64,000 nt of DNA, from the NCBI RefSeq assembly GCF_003399645.1, contig NZ_NBXD01000002.1, positions 248,001 through 312,000 on the forward strand, read 5' to 3'. This document shows positions 1 to 7,726 of the stretch, piece after piece. Made by a program: the position numbers and the translations under genes. Position 1 is the first letter of the stretch, and each line of letters begins with the position of its first letter. The notes beneath the pieces were generated by a model, which was not told where the DNA came from, searched no databases, and saw only the letters and a list, made by a program, of their open reading frames with translations. This DNA is from Subtercola boreus (lineage in GTDB: Bacteria; Actinomycetota; Actinomycetes; Actinomycetales; Microbacteriaceae).

Positions 1-281
1 AGGCGAACCTGTTCCCGGCGAGCAGCACGGGCGCCACGCTGCCCGCACTGTCTGAGGGTGTGCCCTTCTACGGAGACCAGAAGATCTACGAGCTGTTCTC
101 CGAGCAGAGCAAGGTCGTCAGCCCCTTCACCTGGGGCCCCACGATGACGCAGACCTACAGCGACGTCTCCGACGGCTTCGCTGCAGCGATCGGCGGCAGC
201 GGCACCCTCCTCGACGCACTGAAAGACGGCCAGACCAAGACGGTCGCCGCCCTGCAGGCGCAGTCGATCCCCGTAAAGTAA
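1..281 (+). CDS. Sugar ABC transporter substrate-binding protein, C-terminal fragment
   Basis: This is the last 92 codons of a gene that begins before the window; the frame opens at base 3 and ends at TAA 279-281. The sequence (FYGDQKIYELFSEQSK, FTWGPTMTQTYSDV, then a helical tail ending LQAQSIPVK) resembles the C-terminal lobe of family 1 extracellular solute-binding proteins of CUT1 sugar importers, which capture sugar at the cell surface. The GH36 alpha-galactosidase that follows directly suggests an alpha-galactoside substrate, but that is inference from context only. No permease is visible, so those genes must lie to the left or elsewhere. Confidence 0.72.
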   Translation, partial: ANLFPASSTGATLPALSEGVPFYGDQKIYELFSEQSKVVSPFTWGPTMTQTYSDVSDGFAAAIGGSGTLLDALKDGQTKTVAALQAQSIPVK

Positions 282-352
282 GCACCATCGAAGCTGTCAT
301 CCACCTCCGTGCCGCGGGCACCAGTCTTGTACTGGATGCCCGCGGCACGGCT

Positions 353-2422
353 GTGCCCGCCTTCGTCCACTGGGGCGCCGACCTCGGAGACCTGACACCG
401 GCGCAGCTCAGCGACCTCGCCGATGCACAGGTGCCGGCCGCGCCGAACGCTGCCGTGGACTCGCCGGTGCGCCCTCTCATCCTGCCGCTGCTCGACACGG
501 CCTGGCAGGGCCGGCCGGCGCTGTCGGGCGACCGCAGGCTGGCACCCTTCGAGCTGGTGGGCATCGAGGCCGACGAATCCGGAGCCGTGCGGTTCACGCT
601 CGTGTCGGGTGCAGCATCCGTGGGCGTGGGCGTGGGCGTGGGCGAGGTCGCCTCCGTCGAGGTCGTCGTCGAGTTCCGGATGACCGTCGAGGGCCTTCTG
701 CGCAGCCGGAGCACCCTCACCAACCGCTCTGCAGATCCCTACGAACTCGACGAGCTCAGTGTCGTGCTGCCGCTGCCGTCGCGGGCGGCCGAGGTGCTGG
801 ACTTCTCGGGGCACTGGGCCGGCGAACGCCGCCCGCAGCGCACCGCCATCCAGCACGGTGCCACCCTCCGCGAATCGCGGCACGGCCGCCCCGGCCACGA
901 TGCCTCGTACCTCACCCTCGCGGGGACCGGCTCGTTCGGTTTTCGCTCGGGTGAGGTCTGGGCCGTGCACCTCGGTTTCAGCGGCAGCCAGCGCAGCTGG
1001 GTCGAGCGCCAGGTCTCGGGCCTCTCTGTCGTGGGAGCGGGCGAGCTGCTCGCGCGCGGCGAGGTGGTGTTGCAGCAGAACAGCAGCTACCAGACGCCCT
1101 GGGTGTCGGCCTCGTACTCGCCCGAAGGGATGGATGCGGCATCCGCCCGCTTCCATCGCTACCTGCGCCGTGAACGGGGCTTCTCGAGCCGGCCGCACCC
1201 GATCATCCTGAACACCTGGGAGGCCGTCTACTTCGACCACGACGAAGCCGCCCTCCGTCGGCTCGCCGACGCCGGAGCGCGCGTGGGCGCCGAGCGTTTC
1301 GTGCTCGACGACGGTTGGATGTCGGGGCGTACCGACGCGAAACGCGCCCTCGGCGACTGGACGGTCGACACCGAGCGCTGGCCGAACGGCCTCGGCCCGT
1401 TGATCGACTACGTGACGGGCCTCGGCCTCGACTTCGGGCTGTGGGTCGAGCCCGAGATGGTGAACCCCGACTCGCGGATGGCGCGAGAACACCCCGAATG
1501 GATACTCGCCGAGGCGCCCGGCACCCGCTCCCTCCTGGCGCGGGACCAGCTCGTCGTCGACCTGGCCGACCCCGAGGCGTTCGCCGCCGTCTTCGCGATG
1601 CTCGATGCGCTGCTTTCGGAGTACGACATCCGGTACCTGAAATGGGACCACAATCGCGACCTTCTCGTGACCCGGTCGCACGAACAGACTCTCGCCGCCT
1701 ACCGGCTGATGGACCAGCTCCTGGCCCGGCACCCGCAGATCGAGATCGAGTCGTGCGCCTCGGGTGGAGCGCGCGCCGACCTCGGCATCCTCGAACGCAC
1801 GACACGGGTCTGGGCGAGCGACACGAACGACCCGCTCGAACGTCAGTCGATCTACCGCTACTCCTCCCTGCTGCTACCGCCTGAGCTGCTCGGGGTGCAC
1901 CTCGGGGCGCCGACCGCGCACACCACGGGTCGCACTCACTCGCCCGCGTTCAGGTTCGCGACCGCGCTGTTCGGCTGGGCCGGCATCGAGTGGAACCTGT
2001 CTCTCGCGAGCGAGACCGAACTCGATCAGGTCGCGCGCTGGCTCGACGCCTACAGAGAGGTGCGGCCCATCCTCCACGCGGGCACGGTCGTGCGCGCCGA
2101 CCGCCGCGACACGGCGCTCTGGGTGCACGGCGTGGTCGACGACGAGCAGTCCGAAGCCGTGTTCGCGGTGGTCGCGATGAGCGCGCAGCAGGATGCGATC
2201 CCCGACGCGGTGCAGCTGCCGGGGCTCGACCCCGATCGCGAGTACACGGTCTCCGTGCTCGATGTGGGGGCGGAGCCGCGGTACTTCGCCGCCGCTCTTC
2301 CGCCGTGGCTGGTGCGCGGGTCGCTCACGCTCAGCGGGCGGGCGCTCGCCGAGGTCGGATTCGCCGCGCCACCGCTGGCGCCGGAGCAGGCGGTCGTGCT
2401 GCGGGTGAGGGTGCTGGCGTAG
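353..2422 (+). CDS. Alpha-galactosidase, glycoside hydrolase family 36
   Basis: Retaining alpha-galactosidase that removes terminal alpha-1,6-galactose from melibiose- or raffinose-type sugars, probably in the cytoplasm since no signal peptide is seen. The GH36/clan GH-D signatures are present: YLKWDHNRD near residue 430 holds the nucleophile Asp, and CASGGARADLGIL with SDTND near residue 490 holds the acid/base Asp. FVLDDGWM lies near residue 320. The first usable start is GTG 353, but family-like sequence (HLRAAGTSLVLD) continues in frame upstream to about base 278 with no ATG, GTG or TTG. The true protein may therefore be about 25 residues longer (see finding). It follows a sugar-binding-protein gene. 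Function is secure; the start is not. Confidence 0.9.
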   Translation: MPAFVHWGADLGDLTPAQLSDLADAQVPAAPNAAVDSPVRPLILPLLDTAWQGRPALSGDRRLAPFELVGIEADESGAVRFTLVSGAASVGVGVGVGEVASVEVVVEFRMTVEGLLRSRSTLTNRSADPYELDELSVVLPLPSRAAEVLDFSGHWAGERRPQRTAIQHGATLRESRHGRPGHDASYLTLAGTGSFGFRSGEVWAVHLGFSGSQRSWVERQVSGLSVVGAGELLARGEVVLQQNSSYQTPWVSASYSPEGMDAASARFHRYLRRERGFSSRPHPIILNTWEAVYFDHDEAALRRLADAGARVGAERFVLDDGWMSGRTDAKRALGDWTVDTERWPNGLGPLIDYVTGLGLDFGLWVEPEMVNPDSRMAREHPEWILAEAPGTRSLLARDQLVVDLADPEAFAAVFAMLDALLSEYDIRYLKWDHNRDLLVTRSHEQTLAAYRLMDQLLARHPQIEIESCASGGARADLGILERTTRVWASDTNDPLERQSIYRYSSLLLPPELLGVHLGAPTAHTTGRTHSPAFRFATALFGWAGIEWNLSLASETELDQVARWLDAYREVRPILHAGTVVRADRRDTALWVHGVVDDEQSEAVFAVVAMSAQQDAIPDAVQLPGLDPDREYTVSVLDVGAEPRYFAAALPPWLVRGSLTLSGRALAEVGFAAPPLAPEQAVVLRVRVLA
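620..643 (+). repeat. Hexanucleotide repeat GTGGGC x4 inside the GH36 gene
   Basis: Four perfect GTGGGC units encode alternating Val-Gly in a loop of the N-terminal beta domain of the alpha-galactosidase. The unit is a multiple of three, so slippage would change length without shifting the frame. Confidence 0.85.
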
Positions 2423-2432
2423 AGTCGACGCG

Positions 2433-3041
2433 ATGAACGAGACACAGCTGCCCGTGACGCGGGTCGTCGTGCTGCACGGCTACACCGCGAACCCCGGCCG
2501 GCACTGGTTCCGGTGGCTCGCCGACGAGCTCTCCCCGCACGGCATCACAGTCACGACACCCGCCCTGCCGGATTCGAGCGAGCCGCAGCCCGAGGCGTGG
2601 GTGCAGGCGGCCCGCGAGGCGATCGGCGAACCCGATGAGGGCCTGGTGGTCGTCGGCCACAGCCTCGGTTGCATCACCGCGCTCGAGGCGCTGGCGGGTA
2701 CCCGGGGCGGTTCGGCCGCTGGGCCCGGCTCCGACAGGGGGAGCGACTGGCGGCTCGGCGCGCTCATCCTCGTGGCGGGCTTCGACACCGGCCTGTCGAG
2801 CCTCCCGGCCCTCGACGGCTTCACCGCCCGGCCGATCGACTATGCCCCGATCATCCGGAACACCCGTGTTCGCCGCATGATCGCGTCCGACAACGATCCC
2901 GTCGTCGCACCCGCTCTCAGCCACGATCTGGCCGCCTCTCTGCGCGCCGATGTGACGGTGGTCGCGGGCGGCGGTCACTTCGGAACCGACGACGGTTTCG
3001 ACACCTTCCCGCTGCTCGCAGAGCTGGTGCGCTCGCTGTAG
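2433..3041 (+). CDS. RBBP9/YdeN-family alpha/beta hydrolase
   Basis: A 202-residue serine hydrolase. The start gives VVVLHGYTANPGRHW, the oxyanion-side HGY motif. VVGHSLGCITALEAL near residues 72-86 carries the nucleophile Ser of GxSxG, and GGGHFGTDDGF near residue 180 supplies the catalytic His. Length and the W-rich HG region fit the RBBP9/YdeN family, single-domain hydrolases of generally unknown substrate. There is no signal peptide, so it is cytoplasmic. It starts 10 bases after the alpha-galactosidase stop and is probably co-transcribed with it, though that need not mean a shared pathway. Confidence 0.85.
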   Translation: MNETQLPVTRVVVLHGYTANPGRHWFRWLADELSPHGITVTTPALPDSSEPQPEAWVQAAREAIGEPDEGLVVVGHSLGCITALEALAGTRGGSAAGPGSDRGSDWRLGALILVAGFDTGLSSLPALDGFTARPIDYAPIIRNTRVRRMIASDNDPVVAPALSHDLAASLRADVTVVAGGGHFGTDDGFDTFPLLAELVRSL

Positions 3042-3184
3042 ACGCACGGGGCCGGCGGATGCTGTCAAGCACCCCGAAGGCGCGTCACCGGTGCGTGGGT
3101 GGCTGGGTTACGATCATCGGGTAGGCGTCGATCTCGCCTGTCGACCGTCGGCCCCTCGGGCCGAGCGATCAGAAGTGGGCAGCA

Positions 3185-4696
3185 GTGACCGGCGCGCAGC
3201 ACGAGACCGAGGGCGAAGCACGGCCGGCCGAGAAGGTGCTCGGCGGCCGTTACCTGCTCGAGGAGGCCATCGGACAGGGTGGCATGGCCACGGTCTTCCG
3301 CGCTCGCGACACCGTGCTGGGGCGGGACGTGGCCGTGAAGCTGTTCCACAACGGTGCCCTCGAGACGGTCCCCGGGCAGGGCGAGCTGTCGCTGCTGTCG
3401 GGTCGGCAGGAGAGCGAACTCGCCGTTCTGGCCGGGCTCGACCACCACGCCCTGGTGCAGCTGCACGACGCCGGGCTCGACACCGACGACTACGGCCGCT
3501 CGCACCGCTACCTCGTGATGGCGCTCGTGAACGGGAGCGACCTGCACCAGCGCATCCGCTCCCACCCGCTCTCAGCCAGGCACATCGCCGAGGTGGGGTA
3601 CGACCTCGCGGAAGCGCTCGACTACATCCACGCACGAAACGTCGTACACCGCGACATCAAGCCCTCGAACGTGCTGCTGGTCGACTACGGAGACGGTTCG
3701 CCCCGCGCCCGCGCCAAGCTGACCGACTTCGGTGTCGCGCTCGCCGACGACCGGGAACGCATGACCACCGACGGTTCGACGACGGGAACCGCCGGGTACC
3801 TGAGCCCGGAGCAGGCCTCGGGCCGGCCCATCGGCCCGGCATCCGATGTCTATTCACTCGGACTCGTGCTGCTCGAATGTTTCACCCTGCACCTCGAGTT
3901 CGCGGGCGGGGTCGTGGAGTCGGCTCTCGCGCGGCTGTCGCGGAGCCCGCGCATTCCTGACGACCTGCCCGAACACTGGCAGCAGCTTCTCGCCGCGATG
4001 ACCGCGAGCAACCCCGACGAGCGGCCGACCCGGCACGAGCTGGTGGCCCTGCTGAAAATGGTGGTGATCGCCGAGAGCGGGCGACACAGTCTCGACGAGA
4101 TGGAGCCGCTGTTCCCGGAGGGCCAGGCCCAAGGCGGTGCGGTGGGTCACCGGGGATCGGGCCCTGGCAGCGGCGGCTTTGCGGGCCCGAACGTGCTCGA
4201 CACGCTCCCCGACGAGGCGCTCGAACGGGTCACCGGCATGGCCGCGCGACTCTTCTCGGCACCGATCTCGCTCGTGAGCATCGTCGACCACGACCGGGTG
4301 TGGTTCAGTGCCCACTACAGCTCCGAGGTCGAACGGGTGGCCCGCAAGCTCGATCTCACGATGAACGCCGTGCCGGCCTCCGAACCGGTGATTGTCGAAG
4401 ATGCCCGAACCGACCCGCGCACACGGGACCATGTTCTCGTGACGGGCCCTCTCGGGCTGCGGTTCTACGTCGGAGTGCCACTGAAACGCGTCGACGGAAC
4501 GGTCATCGGAACGCTCTGCGTCATGCACAACCTCGCGGGAACGGCGAGCCGGGCCGAGGTCGAGAACCTGCAGGACCTCGCGGCGCTCGTCGTGAGCCAG
4601 CTGGAGCTGCGGCAGGTGGGTATGCAGACGACGACCGAGATCCCGGCGGCGTTCCCCGCGCCGGTGCGCGCAGCCGACCTGGTGCAGGGGGAGTAG
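3185..4696 (+). CDS. Serine/threonine protein kinase with C-terminal GAF domain
   Basis: A complete Hanks-type kinase occupies residues about 20-290: glycine loop GQGGMA, ATP-anchoring Lys in VAVKLF near residue 51, catalytic loop HRDIKPSNV near 155-163, DFG near 182, and the SPEQASG substrate-binding segment. A GAF domain follows at about 345-485 (FSAPISLVSIVDHDRVWF through GTLCVMHNL). Unlike PknB-type kinases it has no transmembrane helix and no PASTA repeats. It is therefore probably a soluble kinase whose activity a small ligand or redox signal could tune through the GAF domain. The signal and targets are unknown. It stands alone: the nearest gene downstream is on the opposite strand. Confidence 0.9.
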   Translation: MTGAQHETEGEARPAEKVLGGRYLLEEAIGQGGMATVFRARDTVLGRDVAVKLFHNGALETVPGQGELSLLSGRQESELAVLAGLDHHALVQLHDAGLDTDDYGRSHRYLVMALVNGSDLHQRIRSHPLSARHIAEVGYDLAEALDYIHARNVVHRDIKPSNVLLVDYGDGSPRARAKLTDFGVALADDRERMTTDGSTTGTAGYLSPEQASGRPIGPASDVYSLGLVLLECFTLHLEFAGGVVESALARLSRSPRIPDDLPEHWQQLLAAMTASNPDERPTRHELVALLKMVVIAESGRHSLDEMEPLFPEGQAQGGAVGHRGSGPGSGGFAGPNVLDTLPDEALERVTGMAARLFSAPISLVSIVDHDRVWFSAHYSSEVERVARKLDLTMNAVPASEPVIVEDARTDPRTRDHVLVTGPLGLRFYVGVPLKRVDGTVIGTLCVMHNLAGTASRAEVENLQDLAALVVSQLELRQVGMQTTTEIPAAFPAPVRAADLVQGE

Positions 4697-4735
4697 TCGC
4701 GGCGGGTGCGCTCAGCGCTCGGCGGCGCGGCGCGT

Positions 4736-5083
4736 TCAGCGCGACTGGCGGCGCTTGCCGTTTCGTGAGGCGCCCTTCACGGCGGGTGCGCGCCCCTTGC
4801 CCTTCGACGCCTTCGCCTTACCGCCGGGCGGTGCGACGTTCGCCGCGGCGGCTGCCGCAGACTTCGCCCACTGGATCCTGGTGGTCTCGAGCAGGGCGAT
4901 GCCCGCGGGCGTCAGCGTGGTCGTGGCCGCGGAGTAGTCGAACACCGGGTGGCCGAGCTCCGCCTCGAGCTCCTTCACCGACGCCACCAGGGTCGCGCGG
5001 GAGACGCCCTGCGAACGGGCGGCGTGCGCGAAGTTCAGCTGCTCGGCAGCCTCCACGAAATGGCGCATCAGTTCGCTGTTCAC
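4736..5083 (-). CDS. Small LysR-type HTH protein with Lys/Arg-rich tail
   Basis: GTG at 5083 gives a 115-residue protein starting VNSELMRHFVEAAEQLNF. Residues 1-60 match the N-terminal winged helix of LysR regulators (AARSQGVSRATLVASVKELEAELGHPVF). The usual 200-residue effector domain is absent. Instead, after an Ala-rich linker, the protein ends in a strongly basic tail rich in Lys, Gly and Arg, like the tails of nucleoid-associated proteins. DNA binding is likely; an inducer response is not. The frame is open further upstream, but the start chosen gives the typical LysR N-terminus. It is convergent with the kinase gene and divergent from the membrane-protein gene at 5129. Confidence 0.7.
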   Translation of the reverse strand: MNSELMRHFVEAAEQLNFAHAARSQGVSRATLVASVKELEAELGHPVFDYSAATTTLTPAGIALLETTRIQWAKSAAAAAANVAPPGGKAKASKGKGRAPAVKGASRNGKRRQSR

Positions 5084-5128
5084 GCGGCCCAGACTACGCC
5101 AGTGAGGTAGTTTCGAACCGGGAGAGCC

Positions 5129-5557
5129 GTGAGTCGGCCGCCCAGAGAGCAGGCGAACGGGATGACCGAACACGAGCTTCACGCGATGTGGGCGTCGGCG
5201 CGGCTGCAGATCATCCTGTCCCAGCTCGGGCCGATCGTGCTGCTGACGGCGAGTGTCGGTCTCGTGATGGCGGGACTCGGGCACCAGCCCACCCCCATCC
5301 GCCTCGCGGCAGCACTCATTCTGCTGTCGACGGGCATTCTCGGGGCTCTCGTACAGTTCTCCGCGGCATCCGAAGCCCAGGCCATCGCTCGTGATCTCGA
5401 GGCTCTGGATGCGCCCAGCGCCGTCAGCCGGCGCATCGTCGCGCAGGCCGGTTTCGCGAGTGTGGTGAAGTACGTCACACCGGTGATCTTCGTGCTGACC
5501 TTCCTCGCCCTGCTCTGGGCGATCTTCGCGCCCGTGTCGATGGGCGGCATGCAGTAG
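5129..5557 (+). CDS. Hypothetical membrane protein
   Basis: A 142-residue protein (131 if it begins at ATG 5162, MTEHELHAMW, which also has a purine-rich upstream stretch). Three hydrophobic segments are evident: around LSQLGPIVLLTASVGLVMAG, LAAALILLSTGILGALVQF and VTPVIFVLTFLALLWAIF. A charged cytoplasmic-type loop (EAQAIARDLEALDAPSAVSRR) lies between the second and third. I do not recognise a family. It is divergent from the LysR-type mini-regulator, 45 bases away, so that protein could control it; this is only positional. Confidence 0.65.
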   Translation: MSRPPREQANGMTEHELHAMWASARLQIILSQLGPIVLLTASVGLVMAGLGHQPTPIRLAAALILLSTGILGALVQFSAASEAQAIARDLEALDAPSAVSRRIVAQAGFASVVKYVTPVIFVLTFLALLWAIFAPVSMGGMQ

Positions 5558-5578
5558 GTCGTCCGATCGCCCCGGTCG

Positions 5579-5926
5579 TCAGTACACGAACGCGCCGGTC
5601 GCGTCGAAATGCGCTGGCCGTGCATCCTGCACCCACGCCGGATCGATGCTGCCGAAGATGTGCGGATAGCTCTGGCCATCGTCGGCGGGCTCGTGCCGCA
5701 CGGCGGTTCCGGCGGCTTCGATCTGCCGGTCATCCATCACCAGCACCACCAGTGGCGCCGTCTCATCGCGATAGAAGCGCGCCGCGACCCCGCCGACCTG
5801 CTCCTTTGTCGAGGCGTGGATGAAGCCCTCCTCGGCGAGCGTCGCCGTTCGCGTCGACACCTCATAGGCGCCCGCTGCGCGCGCCGCCTCCCAGTCGCCG
5901 GCCCGCGCAATGTGAAAGATCACCAT
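5579..5926 (-). CDS. DUF952 domain-containing protein
   Basis: A 115-residue protein matching DUF952 along its whole length: FHIARAGDWEAARAAG at the start, the family hallmark EEGFIHASTKEQV near residue 33, VVLVMDD in the middle and YPHIFGSIDP near the end. The family is small, cytoplasmic and biochemically uncharacterised; its fold is reported to resemble ADP-ribosyltransferase-like scaffolds, but no activity can be read from this sequence. It converges with the membrane-protein gene on its left; to the right, the secreted-protein gene starts divergently. Confidence 0.85.
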   Translation of the reverse strand: MVIFHIARAGDWEAARAAGAYEVSTRTATLAEEGFIHASTKEQVGGVAARFYRDETAPLVVLVMDDRQIEAAGTAVRHEPADDGQSYPHIFGSIDPAWVQDARPAHFDATGAFVY

Positions 5927-6049
5927 GACGCCACTCTAGGCCGCCTCTACTTCCACCACTTTCCACAAACCGCGTAATCGAATCGCGAGCGACGACTCTC
6001 TCTTCGTGAGGCACGGTTGTGTGCCCGATCATGACGAATGGTTCGATGA

Positions 6050-7624
6050 ATGAAATCCCGATTCCTGATGGCGGCGGCAAGTCTTGCCGCGCTAGCAATA
6101 CTCACTCCGGCGATGCCCGCTCTGGCTCTCGACGACAACCCTGCTGACAGACTGAGGATCTACGAGCATTCGGGTGACGAGCTCGACTTCCCCGGTTCGG
6201 TGACCCTGCCGGGGAGCGGCGCCGGCGGGAGCTTCTCGGTGCCGGGGGGAGGGGGCTCGGGCGGTGGTTCCGGCAAGGGCGGTGACAGCAGCAAGGGCGG
6301 AGACAAGAAGAAGAAGACCGCCACCCTGGTCGTGAACAATCCCGATGCGGGAAAGAACCGGGCGCGGCAGACGATGATTCTCGAGATCAAGAAGAGCTAC
6401 AGCTCGACCGAGACGGAGGTCCTCCACGTGGAGACGACCAAGGACTTCCAGAAGTACGCCAACCTGACCCCAGAGGTCGCGGTCGCCGCCGACGGCACCC
6501 GAACACAGACTGGCGAGAACTTCACCATCGATCCCATCATCGCCAGTTCCATGGAACAAGTGGCAAACCAGATCTTTGCCTTCTCGGGTGGACTCTTCTC
6601 CAAATGCGAGGCCTACGGCACGGAGCACTTGACGTGTACATTCACCACTCCGCGCGTACTGCCCAAAAATGCCCCGAGTCCGGGCAAGCCGTTCGTGGCC
6701 GACCTGGCTCCGGGTACTGTACGGCGCGATATCCCGATGTGCTCGGGCGCCTACGCCGACGGCGGGCCCGGAATACAGACGGTCGTCACGCTCGCCGACG
6801 TCCAGTGCGAGTCGAACCACGACAATGAACCGGTTCGCATCGAGATCGGCACGATCTACTCCGACGCGAGCCTCGGTATTCCCACCACCCGCGGTGGCGA
6901 CGGCAGCATCATCTACGAGGCTCCGGCCTCCGCCGAGGGCTACTACGTGTACGCCGACGCCTGGGCCATCACGGCCGACGGTCAGTACTCATGGCCCTTC
7001 CCCATCGTGATCCGCAACCACTACGCGCCGGTTGCCCAGAACGTTCCGACGATCGAGGCCGTCCGCGGGGTGGACACGGTGGTTCCGGCCGCACAGCTGT
7101 TCAGCGATGTCGATGTCGAGCACCAGGCCGAGAGCAGTGACCACCTGACCCCGACGGTGCTGGCGCAGCCGGCGCAGGGCGGTGCGTGGTTCGACTCGAG
7201 CGGCAACCTCCACTTCCAGTCGATAGACGTCATCCGTGGTGAGTACACCGACCACGTCACCGTCAAGGCCAGCGACACCTTCGGCCTGTCGTCGACAGAC
7301 CTGACGCTGAACGTTCACATCACCGATCTGACCCCCGGGTGCGAGACGGGCGGTGTGACAACCGACGCCAACACCCCGGTGCGCATCCAGCTGTCGTGCT
7401 CCGTCACGCCGGTTGCCGGATGGCGGCAGATCTCCGGGTTGTCCTACGCGATCACGGCGGTCCCCGAGTTCGGCACCCTCAGCGGCTTCGACCCGGTTTC
7501 CGGCACGGCGACCTACACGCCCGACGCGGGTCACCCCGGCCCGGTTGCGATCGGTTTCACCGCAGACAACAACGGTGCGAGTCGCCAGGCGACATACGCG
7601 GTGAACGTTCTTCCCGCTCCGTAG
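6050..7624 (+). CDS. Secreted protein with Gly-rich linker and Ig/cadherin-like repeats
   Basis: A 524-residue exported protein. Residues 1-26 form a Sec signal peptide (positive start, hydrophobic core, ALA cleavage motif before LDDN). Residues about 57-93 form a Gly/Ser/Lys low-complexity linker ending in KKKK. The middle portion has paired Cys in C-x(10)-C form (SKCEAYGTEHLTCTF), possibly a disulphide. The C-terminal 200 residues look like tandem bacterial Ig/cadherin-like beta domains (LFSDVDVEHQ, YTDHVTVKASDTFGLSS, TYTPDAGHPG). There is no LPxTG or membrane anchor, so it is probably released or loosely wall-bound. No enzyme motif is seen; an adhesion or structural role is inference. Confidence 0.7.
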   Translation: MKSRFLMAAASLAALAILTPAMPALALDDNPADRLRIYEHSGDELDFPGSVTLPGSGAGGSFSVPGGGGSGGGSGKGGDSSKGGDKKKKTATLVVNNPDAGKNRARQTMILEIKKSYSSTETEVLHVETTKDFQKYANLTPEVAVAADGTRTQTGENFTIDPIIASSMEQVANQIFAFSGGLFSKCEAYGTEHLTCTFTTPRVLPKNAPSPGKPFVADLAPGTVRRDIPMCSGAYADGGPGIQTVVTLADVQCESNHDNEPVRIEIGTIYSDASLGIPTTRGGDGSIIYEAPASAEGYYVYADAWAITADGQYSWPFPIVIRNHYAPVAQNVPTIEAVRGVDTVVPAAQLFSDVDVEHQAESSDHLTPTVLAQPAQGGAWFDSSGNLHFQSIDVIRGEYTDHVTVKASDTFGLSSTDLTLNVHITDLTPGCETGGVTTDANTPVRIQLSCSVTPVAGWRQISGLSYAITAVPEFGTLSGFDPVSGTATYTPDAGHPGPVAIGFTADNNGASRQATYAVNVLPAP

Positions 7625-7631
7625 CTGCGTC

Positions 7632-7677
7632 TCACCCTCCTGCTGATGTCCCTGTCTGGGCTTCGTCAGGAGGGTGA
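7632..7677. terminator. Inverted repeat, probable terminator
   Basis: TCACCCTCCTG at 7632-7642 pairs perfectly with CAGGAGGGTGA at 7667-7677 around a 24-base loop, 8 bases after the stop of the secreted-protein gene. There is no clear T-tract. It sits at the point where the neighbouring pseudogene loses its 3' end. Confidence 0.5.
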
Positions 7678-7726
7678 CGCTTCCGCGTTCGGCCCCGCGG
7701 CCTCGGCGGCGGCGCGCGCTACGGCG

